NCBI RefSeq assembly: GCF_963966145.1
Contig: NC_091050.1
Coordinates: forward strand, 13,888,001 to 13,952,000
Source: Tenebrio molitor
Lineage: Eukaryota > Arthropoda > Insecta > Coleoptera > Tenebrionidae
Reading direction: 5' to 3'
Length of the DNA: 64,000 nucleotides
Positions within the stretch are counted from its first letter, which is position 1, and each line of letters begins with the position of its first letter. Shown in pieces: positions 47,438 to 59,715 of this stretch. Below the pieces are notes generated by a model. That model worked only from the letters and a program-made list of their open reading frames with translations, had not been told where the DNA came from and did no database searches. Position numbers and translations under genes: made by a program.

Positions 47438-49420
47438 CCAATCGGCACGTTTATATCGATGCGCAGCGCTAGTAAGAGCGGTGAGGGTCAGTGCGTGGCG
47501 CCTTCTCTCCACTCGACGTGTCCACATCGAGCAATTAGCGCTCGTGGCTCTTAGCACTGTGGGACCAAAGAAAGCGCCAGTTTCTCTGGCGACGCCTTAA
47601 TTAACCGAAATGAAAATATTCGGTGGGACGTGTTAATTTATAGTAGGGGTGCGTCGCTCTTCTTGGGCGAGTTAATTTTTTGGTCCCCAACCAACCCTTT
47701 TCACATATTAAGTCGAGCGGCGACAGAAACGAGTGGAGGAGTGTTATCGAATTAAGTTATCGTCGATGTAGCACAGTTAAAAGGTGGTTATTTACACGGT
47801 TAAATTGGATGTAAGCCCTTGACGTTATTACGTTTCTCGCACGATTAAATTGCAGGTGGTGCACTATTTACAATTATGAAAATTGCATTTCGACGCGTGC
47901 ACCGGGTCTCTTTTTAATAACGAAGCGGCGAGAGAGAGTTCGCTTTCGACGGTGGAATTTTCGAAATTAATTGTTGGTGTTTAGGGTTCGCTTCATTATG
48001 GCGGCTCAGCCAGAACAAATGTTTGCAGAGCGGGCTTGCCTGCAACTCGCAGCAGGAGTGAAATTTTTGCAGGGATGTGGGAGGATTTTCTCTGATATCT
48101 GGAACGAAAAATGGTCGCTTTACACAGTTCAATATATTCCTTCCTTTTGACCTGTCCTCTGTCTTGTTGTGGAGTGCGAGAACAAGATGGGTCGTGATGT
48201 GGGTCCGTGAGGGACGCCTTCGCTGCGGTCCAATTTCCTGCTTTTCAATTTCCCCGTGGTGAAAAATTTTGCTGTCGCCGGTGAAATTTCCCATTCCGCC
48301 CCGGGGGCGGCGTCCGCCTATGATTGATGATCAATTTTCCACTTAGACACCCCGTCTGGATCTAATTATCCCGATCGTAGGTGTATTGATTCCGATTTAA
48401 ATACATGTTTATTCTGGGCCGTCCAAATAGCCTGGGCAAATATGTGCATTAGCAAACGTCAGCCGTCAGCCGCCTCCATAAATCAGCAAGAATAAACAAG
48501 ATGGCGGACAATAACGCGAAACACAAAGGAGCGCGTCGTAACTTCTGATTTAAGATTTCTGCCGGATCGGATTAGCTTAAGCCCCGTTCACGCCGCCATT
48601 CCGGGCACACACGCCGCCGCCCCGTAAATTCCCGAGTATCGGGTGCGCCTCGTAATTGCTAATTGCGCTTTAGCAGACGTTCATGCGGCGAATTCGCCGA
48701 TAAAAATCGAAGGGGCGCGACTGTGAAATATGGTGCGGGGGTAGATGGCGCTCAGGACGCCACTTATCTCGACGTCGCACACCCCGGCTTCTGCCGATGA
48801 TTCCATTCGCGAGTGTATTGTGCCAATTCCACTGATTTTCTTGTTCTGATTGAATTTTGTCATTTCAGTGCGTCCTCAGTCGAGGAAATTGTAAATTTTT
48901 GGCCATTGTGTGCGGGACGGGCTCTTATTTACTTTACGTTTCTGGACGACCAGAGACGGACCGAATCGTCTTAATTAAATCACGACGACCCTAATTTCGA
49001 CATTCGCGATTTATCGACGGAAAAATTGTGAAAAACACGATCACTGATGCCTCCCGAAGAACTCAGACGAGCAAACAATACCTTAATATCGGCTCAATTA
49101 ATGCCAAAGAGAACGCTTCTCCGACGATAATGAGCCTCACATATCGTAATTTACTTTGTGCAGCCGAGCGATGTTGTTTGATGCTAGATAGGATATATAA
49201 TGTCAAGGTAACCATTTCAGTGTTTACCACTATTGTAACCTACATTAGTGCCGACATGAAATTATTAATAATTTACAGTCCTTTGATTAAACCAAGTTTT
49301 CCAGGAACCTGTTTACATACCTCCTCTTGTATCCGTGATAAACTCCACAAGGAAAATTTCGCAATTTCCACTCGCGAAATTAATTTTTGAATCACTTTGA
49401 AATTGACAAATGCAAATATA
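47438..49420. other. CpG-bearing single-copy intron DNA
   Basis: No gene recognised. Confidence 0.35.
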
Positions 49421-49485
49421 ATAAATTACAGTCGATGTAGAAATTGTTAATGAAGTTTCAGTAATAAAATTTTCAATATTGCGGA

Positions 49486-49504
49486 AATGGTGGATGCGCC
49501 GGGA
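49486..49504 (+). repeat. Isolated 19-bp dispersed box
   Basis: AATGGTGGATGCGCCGGGA, a full match to the window consensus, near the left edge of an AT-rich block (49.4-53.3 kb). Confidence 0.8.
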
Positions 49505-49909
49505 TAATATAAAATCAAGTGCACAATTCGCAATCGAAGATCTTAACGTAGAAGTTTGTGACGAAGTCATAATTAAAAAAACACGCGATCGTTTCTTTGG
49601 AGAAAGTTTTGTGTCATAAAATAAATGAAGATGGAATAAATGAAAGCAATCAAGATAAGTTGATGTAGCCGGAAAGAAAATGTAATTAACTATTAATTAA
49701 AATATTAAATTGAAACAGAAGGAACAAGACGAGGTTATGAAGAGAGTAAAGGGGAATAAATTCCAACTCTAAACTCCTTTTAATTAATATTCAAATTTTT
49801 AAATACTTTTTTTTGAATTTTTATTTTTTAAATTTTGCATCAAACAAGTTGTAATGGGATCGATTTTTGAAGAGGACATTAATTCAAGAATTAATTAATC
49901 GATAAAATG

Positions 49910-50260
49910 TGTGGCTCGGTGGCCGCATGGCTGTCGGAGAAAGTACTCCGAGGTCGCGGTCCCGATGCTAGTGAGTTCGAATCCCACCGAAGGGGGAAAA
50001 TTTTTTCCAAGGAAGGAACCTCCGCCGGGCCATGAATGTGTGTGTATGTCTTTCAGGGGGTGGTGGAAGGAAGAATCAACACTCTTTCGACCACCACCGC
50101 GAGGTCAGCACGGGTTGGAGTCCCGTCGGGAAAGGCGCCCATGGGTGATAAATGTTGTTGTGTATGTCTGTGAATGTGAGGTGGAATGGGCGTGGGTGGC
50201 CGGGGAAAGTGCCACCTGAAGCAAGGATAGGCAATGGATATAAAGGTACCGTAAAAAAAA
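49910..50260 (+). mobile_element. tRNA-derived SINE, complete (family 2)
   Basis: It is 351 bp long, flanked by a perfect 17-bp direct repeat AATTAATCGATAAAATG (49893-49909 and 50261-50277), and ends in an A run. The tRNA-like head has an A-box-like TGGCTCGGTGG (49912) and a B box AGTTCGAATCCC (49974-49985). A second B-box-like GGTTGGAGTCC lies near 50110, so it may be dimeric. The perfect duplication suggests a fairly recent LINE-assisted insertion. Confidence 0.93.
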
Positions 50261-50277
50261 AATTAATCGATAAAATG

Positions 50278-51069
50278 GTGTAAAACATGGGTTAAATAAT
50301 GCAAGTGTCCAGGTAAAATATTCAAATGAAGACAAACAAAAAATTGTGCTTGGTTGGCGTTTATGTACTTGGTCAACAGTTTTCCAGCGGGATATTAAAT
50401 ATTTGCCAACAATAAATCGCTGTAACATTTCTGGATGACGTGTTTAAGAAAATTACGTGGCGTGGTGTTTAAAAATAGAGCCAAGAAAAATGTCTGGGTT
50501 GTTGTCATTTAGCGTTTCGTCAGGATTAGAGACGAAGCAAAGCGATTAAAGAAAAGTTATAAGACACGCAAAGCGGATTTAGAGTGAACAGCACACGACA
50601 TTTGTATTTGCGGATCAACATGAAAAAATATCATTATCTATCAAAATGGCACATCTTTATTTCATGAACTCCAACAATAGAGAAACTAAACCATTTCAAA
50701 AACGAACCAATATCGGGAACTTGTTTCAAATCGAAACAAATTGAGATGGAACGGGTCAAGTACGGGATTGTAAATGACGAGCAATAAGTTTATTTGTTGG
50801 AGATGAAGCAATTTTGTTTTTTTGCTGTCATTAACGAAATGTTTTTGTGCTGCTGTTGAGACTGCAGGTGCTGCACTTAATATGCAGCGATATCGGGTGC
50901 TCCGGCGTTCGCCTCTTGTGAAAATTAAGTGAAATTATCTTTTCATTATTATTAAACAGCAGTAATTAGGATGTCATCTAGCTCGAGTCAAGTACTTTTG
51001 CTACAATTATTTTTGTTACATAAAAAATATCCTCGAATTGTAGAATATGTAAATGTAAAATGAGAAATA
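50278..51069. other. AT-rich intron DNA
   Basis: No gene and no recognised repeat. Confidence 0.35.
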
Positions 51070-51229
51070 TAGGTGTTGGATTTTCTCATGGGCTATGAGT
51101 CATATCTGGGCAAACAACGAAAGTAGTCGACGTTTTTAGTTTTTATTTACAGATTCTTCGCTGGTTCATTGCTCCGCTTTCGCGCAGATATTTCCAAGGT
51201 TACAGCCCACGAGAGAATCCAATACCTCT
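51070..51229 (+). mobile_element. MITE with GAGGTGTTGGATT ends, copy 3
   Basis: Left end AGGTGTTGGATTTTCTCATG and right end GAGAGAATCCAATACCTCT are imperfect inverted repeats. It is homologous to 39232-39462 and, inverted, to 10160-10310. About 160 bp, no coding capacity. Confidence 0.88.
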
Positions 51230-52500
51230 ACTAGTAGTAGATTTGCACCTGAAATATTTAATAATTACAAAATTACTTAAAAACCGTCATATCGCTTTCT
51301 GGTGTTTTTTTTATATTAAATACCTTACGAAAATATACTGTTTTTAGTTTACATAAGTTAATTAAAATATATCGAAATAAAATTTTTCATTGGGACAATG
51401 TTAAATTTTTTCTTGCGAAGTTTCGGAGAAAAAAATCTTTTCCCAATTAAGCCACCTATAAATATTTTTCGCTCAATATGCGGCGAACAATAGAAAATAC
51501 GTTGAGGATTTGGGAGCAATAAAAAGAATCGTTGAAAATCTTTCGCTCATTGGATAATTAATAAATTCTGGTTTGTATTTGAGGACCTATCCCGCAATTA
51601 TTTTTTGCTGAAATAACTGAAAAAATATTTTGTTGATTTAAGACTAATGAAGCAAGTCGTGCTCTTAATGACGACTGCACAAATATTTGTTCTTGTACGT
51701 CTTAACCCAAGAATGATTGGCAAACACAATTAAAATAATTCAGAGCGGTGATGAGATAATTCGTAGTAAATTTACATTTACTCAAAAATAATCCACAACT
51801 GTATTTAGACAATTTTTATCTGAGTGAAAGGGTAAAAAGCAGGGAACATTATGAGTGATTAGGGAGATTAGCGCGTCATCTGAACATAACGTAACATAAC
51901 AACATAAACTCCGTCAGGTTTTCAGTTAATCTTGTTTCCCCAAGGCAAGTGGATGGGTTTTGATAATCCAACCACTTTTATTTTATTATTAACTTATCAA
52001 AATAGTATATTATATCATAAAATGTAGAAGTGAGTCTTTTTGTGCCACGCTCAGAAATTTTACCTATGTAGGTAGCAAGATCCTTTTCATCAGAGCATTA
52101 TGTAGAAATGATACACTTTTTGCCCGGAACTATAATCGGATTAGATCTGCATTGAGTTTGCCGCGATCTGCATCAATTCGCCGTGCATTTCGTTTCCATT
52201 CAATGGCATCGAACTTCAGATATTCGATAAATATAAGAAAATTTATCAAAACGTGAATAGCAAACGATTACAACTTACAAATGTTTATTTTTTAACACTG
52301 AAGGCCCATCGTGCTTGCTGATTTTGACATCACATCTGACAGCATGGACACGCCCAAAACGAACGACTCGTGAAATATCACAGTGGATTGGATAATAATT
52401 TCGTTATTTCCCTTTTTTAGAAGCTTTATTTTAATAGGGATAATTTAATTATTAAATATTTCATGTAATTGATTGTTGTAATTGATAGTGGTGGTAAAGA
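51230..52500. other. AT-rich intron DNA with repeat pieces
   Basis: Holds an inverted half of the 5181-type hairpin element (GTAGAAGTGAGTCTTTTTGT, near 52024) and a diverged piece of the 445-bp repeat near 52328-52375. No gene. Confidence 0.45.
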
Positions 52501-52509
52501 GTGAGAGAG

Positions 52510-53215
52510 AGAGAGATGAGTGAGGAGCCTGGGAAAGTGCTGGAAGTGAATGCTGAGATGACGAAAATGATGGTTTTTTCAACAAGAGAAAGATGACAAG
52601 TGAAGAATGGAAGTTGGAAGGAAAGAAAATCGAAGTCTGTGGAAAATAAGACAGAGAAAATGGGGAGGTGATCTTAAGAGAAAAATGACGATGATTGAGC
52701 ATGGTAGGGAGCGTATTGGTGAACTGGGTAGAGATCTGGGTATGGAAGGACCAAGAGGAGGACCAGGTCAGGTCAGGATAGTAGGATGGAGAAAAGAAGA
52801 TGTGGAATGATTGAGAACAAAGGAAAGATGGATGAATGTAGACCGGAGTGAAAGGGACAAAGACAAGCAAGAAAGAAGGGAGAGAACCAAAGAATCAAGG
52901 TACAACAGGGAGTACCTGGGGAGAGAGAGTGCAAGGGAGAGAAAAATGAAGGCGATTCAGATGTGGGAAGAGGCGAGAGAAAACCGGTATTGGATGGAAG
53001 GAGAGGAAAGAAGGTGCAGAATGTGCAATGAGGAGAGAGAAACAATTGGGCACATGTGGAAAGGATGTAGCGAAATGAGAGAGAGGGAAGGAAAGGAGTG
53101 GGGAGAAATACAGAATGAAGACGGAAGGGAGATAGGATGGATACAAGAGATATGGAAGAGGAGGGAAATGATAGAGACGCGGGGATGGGGGATGAGAATT
53201 ATTATTTTTTTCATT
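52510..53215 (+). pseudogene. Decayed LINE (non-LTR retrotransposon) 3' end
   Basis: The segment reads as the C-terminal end of a non-LTR reverse-transcriptase ORF, split over three frames. Around 52543 it reads VNAEMTKMMVFSTRE. Around 52605 it reads EWKLEGKKIEVCGK and then a stop. At 52811-53260 it reads a long frame with RENRYWMEGEERRCRMC and a C-x2-C-x8-H-x4-C knuckle (residues 69, 72, 81, 86). These are typical of the post-RT region and terminal zinc knuckle of jockey/R1-like LINEs. The catalytic RT domain and endonuclease are absent. It is a 5'-truncated, frameshifted copy. Confidence 0.8.
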
Positions 53216-53289
53216 TGTTGGAATTGTCATTTAATCCGAAAACCCGTAGGGCAAATAAACTAGAATTATTTTATTCCTTGAGCCAGTGT

Positions 53290-53306
53290 ATGGTGATGCG
53301 CCGGGA
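53290..53306 (+). repeat. Dispersed box with 2-bp deletion
   Basis: ATGGTGATGCGCCGGGA, where the usual GGTGGATG has lost two bases. It lies at the change from the AT-rich LINE block to GC-richer DNA. Confidence 0.65.
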
Positions 53307-55380
53307 GAAACTGCGGCGGAACAAACGTTCCATATCTTTTTTTTCTGAAAACGATTAAATTCTCTATGTCATTTTCGCAAGATCGCAGCTTTACTCTTCG
53401 AGTTGCGCCGGGTAGAGCCAATAGTTTTGGCGTCCTCCGTTTCTTGGTGGTTGTATTGACGTTTCTGGAGACGTCTTCGCGTCAGTGGCAAGTGTGCGCC
53501 TTTGTGTCGGGTCACTCCGGCACGGATTGACGGCAGCACAATGCGGCCGAATACATTTCGGTTAAGTCGTCTATTATTACAGCGCCTCCTAATCAAGATC
53601 ATAGGAAACGTCATTGTTTATGGGACCTCGTGATCGTCTGAGTGACATTTTCATGGTGGTGGTATCGACCGCGTCGGCAGCGAGATAACGTCGACCCACC
53701 GGGGCTTAGATTAACAGGGTTTATAGATGTTTTATTACGCAGGGAAAGGATGTGGATACGAGGCACTCTTTAAATTTAAAGCCGGCGTTTAACTTTATTG
53801 GCCCTAAGTCCTGCGTCGCCGGGCGACATCATCACCGATAGAAATTCGGATCGGGTTTAATTGAGGTCGCCGAATCCGCGCCCTAATTAAAGAAGTAACA
53901 GCCCCAACTACCATCGTTATTACGTCATAACCTGACCATCATCCGGCCGGAATGGACCGCGATAAGACGTAAACCCAGAACGGGAGGGGCTTTACGATGC
54001 GCTAATGGAAAACGGCGGCCGCTCCGTTCCCCCATTAATTTCTAATTTAATTAAAAAGATTCGCCAATAGCGAAAAAGCAAAAGTGAGTTTATTAATTTA
54101 AATGTGAAGCGTCGCTCTAATTCTGTTATTTATATGGACGAGGTATTCACGCTAAAAACAACGCCAGCCATTTAGTTAATTATGCTCGGGGGCTGCGCCT
54201 CATCCCTCAGGACAATCGAACCCGCCATAAATTCAAAACTCGCCCCTTATTTACTTCGGAAACACTTGCCTTAATTTGTCAATTCGACTCTCGCTGGCTT
54301 TAAAAGGTGTTCACTAATTTATTTGATAATGATTAATGGGGCCGATTGTCCCGAACGGGGGCGTTATGCGTTTTTACCCCGCCGGGCCCGGAATAATAAC
54401 GAGCTATTTATTATTCCGGCCCGGAACCGAATCGAAACTTTTCATTTTATTCGTCTATATTAGCGAAATAAACTTTCTTCAAAAATCAAGCCGACTTGAT
54501 GGGATAATATTGCGCGCAGATGCCGCCGTTTCGAATTACAATTTTAAATTTGATTTCGCACCAGAGAGGGACCCTTTACGTAAACATTTCCGCCGGATGG
54601 GGCGAAGAAGCGACGCATTCCCGTCACACACGCCGGGATTGATGTTAAGTTTCTTCGGTAATAACTCAATTTCTGCAGAAAAACACCAACCCCGAGAACA
54701 ACGCGACAAACGACCAAACTTTTTACTCTTGTCCTTTCCGGGGGAATTTCAAGTTTCGCCGAGCCGGATCACCCGTTTTGCACTAAATATGACCCCACTT
54801 CCGGAACTATTCCCGTTTTTAAAAGCCGCCGCTCCAACTTTAATTAGTTTCAGCTTTTTGCGCCAGTTTCGGTCACATTCCGCATGGGAATATCGCCAGA
54901 CATTGTTTTGTCGATTTTTAATTTCGCAAATCGCATTCAAATTGGCAAAAAAAAAACACACCGAAAGCTACTCGTGTTGGGCGCCAAACCGTCCGACAAC
55001 AAACGGTTTCATAGATTTCAGTTTCATGAACAAATGAGCGCGCTATTTCGTATTCATCCTCCATCAACTATTGTTTCAGCGAAATTATCAAAATAAACAA
55101 TGAATAACTGAAATCCAGTCCAATAGCAATTTTATTCAAATAAATTTTTGCTCTAAGACTACCAAACAATACAAATCTACCCAATTGTTTAAACAATTTA
55201 ATAAAAATTATTAAAAATTTGTCGTGACAGACATTATGAAACGCGCCGCGAAAAATTCCGATTTCGCCTGACTTACAGAAAGCTATAATTTGAGAGGAAT
55301 CATAATTTTTAATGTACCAGGTTAAGGGGGAGTTCCGAGAATTAAAAATAATAATAAAATTTCGATGAATAATTATTATT
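53307..55380. other. CpG-bearing single-copy intron DNA
   Basis: No supported gene. A 233-codon open frame at 54336-55037 (+) was examined and rejected. Confidence 0.35.
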
Positions 55381-55382
55381 CA

Positions 55383-55484
55383 CCAGTTTCCTGGTGGCCA
55401 CCCATCCAAATGTTAACCCTGTAGGGTGTTGCTTAACCCCTCAGATCGAATGATATTTAGTGCTTTAAGGTGGTAGGGCCGTTG
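55383..55484 (-). pseudogene. 5S rRNA-derived pseudogene or 5S-headed SINE
   Basis: The minus strand reads ATTCGATCTGAGGGGTTAAG, then TTTGGATGGGTGGCCACCAGG, matching the two conserved 5S internal blocks, but is more diverged than the copy at 3925-4041. Both copies start after an AATAATAC-like flank. Confidence 0.7.
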
Positions 55485-56571
55485 TATTATTTTATTATTA
55501 TCTTTGGACGAGTTAAAATGTGCCGAAGGTGTCTTTCTTAGTGAGAAACAAGCCTTGGAGCAGATCGCAGTGAAGAGAAAAATCAATTAGTTTACAATAA
55601 AATTGTAGGAGCCTTGCAATTCCGCGGACTATCGCGCCCTCAAGGCAACTTGGGCATGAATCAGCCCCATCCGCTTATCAACCCCATTAATAAAACAATC
55701 GAAACGAGCCCTTTGTCCGAAATAATTGCGTGGAAGTGTTACGACACGAAATTGGAAAAGATAAAATGACAAACTGTGACAATAACAGAAATTTTAATCT
55801 CCACCAACGGCCGCGATAAGGAGTCCTTTCTGCTCCGCGTTATTTTTTATTTTCATTGAACGGTCCTGTATGACGTCGACCTCTTTTCATCTCCTAATTG
55901 CGATTCTGAATCGCATCTCCTCGAACGGATGCTCTTATTTTTCTTGAACGTTCAAATTTCGATATTTCAAAGTTGAAAACTCCACAAATATCGGGTCGCG
56001 ATAAGAAAATCGACAACCTGATGAGATTGACTGACTGGAAAGTTTCGAGTCGGGCGGGTAATATGCCATCTGATGTCTTCAAAAAGTCGTAAAACTTGCA
56101 TAACTAGCTGGGGGTAATAAGCAATCGAGACATGTGACCGCGGAAATTGGATATGTCAATTTGTTGTTTGCTTGATGGCGCGGCGGCATTTAGGGTTGGT
56201 TGAAGTTTAGGCGGAAACGGAAAAAGACGCGGTCGACGAGGGAAATTGATTAAAAGAGGTCACACACACACTAAGAAATCTGACAAGGAACTGTAGAAAA
56301 CATCGTTAAATATACATGGAAGCCTTTCACGGAGTACAGGTGGATTGGGGGCGGATCCTTGCATGATCCGGTTAAGCCAAATTACGCATTTTATGTCTTT
56401 AAGTGGTTCTCGATCTTGTAAAAACTGATAAATAATTCGTCGATAACAAACACGAAGAGTTGGTCGACTTTAATGAGGTAGCAACAAGCAATTTGCATAT
56501 TTTATTGCTACCAACTATAATGTGGGGATTAGGTAAGAAGTTAAATAAAGCAAAAATATAATAGTACATTT
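55485..56571. other. Single-copy intron DNA
   Basis: No gene recognised. Confidence 0.35.
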
Positions 56572-56696
56572 TTCAATGAGCGTATAATGATGGCTAATAT
56601 GAAAGAAATGAAAATTGCAACACGAGCCGTAGGCGAGTGGTGAAATCATCCGAGTGAATACTAGCCATCATACGCGGGTTGAAAACTATACTTTCT
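56572..56696. mobile_element. Hairpin element with GC-rich loop
   Basis: GCGTATAATGATGGCTA near 56580 and TAGCCATCATACGC near 56665 pair with one bulge. The loop holds ACGAGCCGTAGGCGAGTG, the same word as in the 295-bp repeat at 43190. Confidence 0.7.
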
Positions 56697-57511
56697 CCAC
56701 GACTATACCAAGAAGAAACAATCTTTGAAAATTGAATGTAATTAAAAAAAATCGAAATGGCCATGATTAATACACACTTTTCGACAAGTTGCCTTGATTA
56801 TTTTGTTCAAAAACAGTGTTCAAAAACAGGCCTGGCACAATTCCCGAATTAATGCAAGTAATTACTGATAACTGCAATTTAATTGACTTTGCGAAGGTCA
56901 TTTGAAAACATTAAGCGAAAAGAGTAGCATTATGTTTGGAAGCTGAAGGCAGACATTTCGAACATTTACTCTAATTCGTAAATACGATTCGAGCTCTTCA
57001 TGATTCTTTTACAACCCACAGATCACACATAATGCACATCTTTATGAAAATCAAGATTTCAGCGTTCTCAAAATTACTAACCTAACTTTTAAGACTGACA
57101 TCTGATAATTGAAATGTTAACGAATTGCCAACTGAAATTTTTGATCACAGCCAACTCTACTTTTTTATCTCACGGTACAATAAGCTTCAGGTTCCTCTTT
57201 ACCGTTTTGACGTAACTCCATAAATAAAATATTCCGAAAGTGTATTTTTATACTTATTGAAATGTTGACGCACTAAAGAATAACGAATGAATGCACTTTA
57301 CATCTATGTGCAGTTGACCTTTTTACGTCTTTTCCATAACTAGTGAATGCGCTGGGACAAATTGGAGAAACAAATTTTTCTATTTTCTTTGTCTGGCGAA
57401 TAAGATATGAAAGTGAGATGACCTTTCAAAGATTGTTTACCTTTCTGTGATTATAAAAAATTGTTTGTTGTGTCTTTGGCATTGAACGAAAATCATTGGA
57501 GTAGTTATTTA
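56697..57511. other. AT-rich intron DNA
   Basis: No gene. A decayed box (TAGTGAATGCGCTGGGACA) is near 57341-57359. Confidence 0.4.
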
Positions 57512-57640
57512 CATTAGAGTACGGTAGGGATATTTTACAGCGCGAAAACTAGGCTTCAAGATCGAGGCGAAGCCGAGTGCCTGATGAGTTGGAACGGTGG
57601 AAATTACTTACCTTAGGATATTTGTGTTAGACTTTCGCAG
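57512..57640 (-). mobile_element. Dispersed hairpin element, copy 2
   Basis: The reverse complement aligns with 25155-25280, including TACCGTACTCTAA, the CGGCTTCGCCTCG core and GTCTAACACAAAT. Confidence 0.7.
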
Positions 57641-59715
57641 ATTTTTATGTACATATGTCAAGCTTTTTGACATACAGAGCAGTCAATGACAGATTAAGGT
57701 TTTAAGAACCTTAGTGCAAAGAAAATAATGAATAAAAATTAATCATGAATTTCTGCTTGTGAAAAATATCTGAAAGTATTAAATTTCATTCTATGAAGAT
57801 GCTTGCCATTGTTTATCATCCCATTGATATCTCTTTATTCGCTTTGTCTTGAATCTTACATCATCCTTAGCAGCATTTCCTCTCAGTTGTCTTTTAATTG
57901 TTTATTATCTTGGTACAATTATAGTTTCCTTTCCTTCCCTCCCACTCAAACCCGTTCACTACTTCGCATCTTCTTCTCGTACATTCTTCTGTATCAGCTC
58001 ACATTGTTTCAATTTTGTACTTGAATTAGTGAATTTGTGTCGACACTTCCTTCACCCTCGCCTGCAGAACAAATCGCTCGTAATTAATCTGGCAAGTTTT
58101 TGATTTTGCTGGCGAAATGTTGGGCGAAACTGCAAGAGTCGATTAATCTGCGGCAAGTGTAACTTTTTCTTGTCGTAATGGGTCCGCTGGTCCGAAACCC
58201 GCCTTCATGTTCCTGTCCTGGAATTACCAAAGCATTAATGATTAATACGCAGCAGAGAGATGCAGATTTGCGCCCAGGTCAGGTCGTATAAGGTCAGTCC
58301 AGGTCAGGCGAATCCCTTTTGCGGATTTTCCCCAAACCCCCTATTAGTATAGTTTGACCGTTCAGAATTGCGAGCTCACGTGCCGGCCGATCTCATTTTT
58401 ATGAAATTACAAAGATAAACCGCCGTCAAAAACGAAATAAAAGCGAGAGATTGAGGTGGGATGGGACAGATTAAATTGTACATGTCAGACAGCCGGAGCG
58501 TAATAAATCAGCTGACAAATCCTTGGCTCCTATGCATTCCGCTCATTCTCGCCATCTTATCCTGGGTGACGTGCATTTATCATTATTGTCGGCGAGGAGC
58601 GCTGTATAATGGCCGGGAATTATTGTTTGTTTTCTCGCCGACAACCGCCTCCTGTTGCATTATTCCCTAATTAAGTCGCGGGAATCAGTGCCTAGCTCCT
58701 GGGAGTAATTAAATTAAGATCGGCCATCGCATAATACGGTGTCGCGTTTATGGCGACGAATTCGCAACAACCCTCCTGACCGGCGAGATGATCATAAAAC
58801 TAGACATGGCGCTAGGACAGGGATGATTAAAGTTTTACGGCCGCAGGGACGGCCGAGGAAAATTTCAATCGCCCAACTATTATTTATTTACATCGGGGCA
58901 AGATTACCCGACGCTCTACACTTAACACTCCGACAATAATTTCACTCTTATTTATTGAATAAGAAGATTTTACAGCGAAAAAGCGAAGCGCCAGTTTTCG
59001 CGCCTTTTAAACCAACTATCTCATTACGTCGCTCTGACGGGAAATTTACAAAATGACTACCTGCACGAGCTCCGGTGAATAGTTTGGGTTTTATCGCTGT
59101 CCCAGTCGTGTCCTAAAGATAAATCAAGCAAGCACAAGCCAATGAAAATATCATCACTTTTTCCCTCTTGTGTATAACGCTTTATATTTTGCGGGATCAC
59201 CACAGGCATTATCCTCTTGAAACACACCAGGCCGCAAAAAAAATTCTTCCCCCAGCACCCGCTGTTATTGTAAGCAAGGAGAAAATTTGATTCTCGACGA
59301 GGATAAGAATGGAAATAAAATTATTGGAGGAGTTGATAGAATTCCAAATCGCTTAATTAATTGTGGGTTTACTCCTCTAAACTTCCCTTTGAGCAGGTTA
59401 AATAAATCAACGTTTTTACTGACGCATTTACCAGAGTGCTCCACGGAATAATGGTGAGTTTGAAGCATAACTATAATTTGTTCTGGGAGATATGGGCTGC
59501 AAGATATATTGAGATCTTGCGCAGATCTCTTGCGAAACTATTGAAAGTAAACTGGAGAAGTAGCCGGTCTGGTAAATCCCATAAAGAAAATGTTGTACGT
59601 GTTTTGTAACAAGCGGAGTGAAAGTACAAATCTGTGTTTCTTGAATGCTTTACGACGTGTTAAATTTAAAGAAGAAATCTGATGCGATTTTTAGTTTAAA
59701 ATGGATTTTTATTGA
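57641..59715. other. AT/pyrimidine-rich then CpG-bearing intron DNA
   Basis: Pyrimidine-rich at 57800-58020, then single-copy. An AGGTCA-rich run is at 58276-58312. No gene recognised. Confidence 0.35.

Noticed and set aside
54336..55037. Longest open frame outside the exon, 233 codons (+)
   Set aside because: No domain, repeat or family pattern is recognisable, composition is like the surrounding DNA, and no splice or promoter context supports it.
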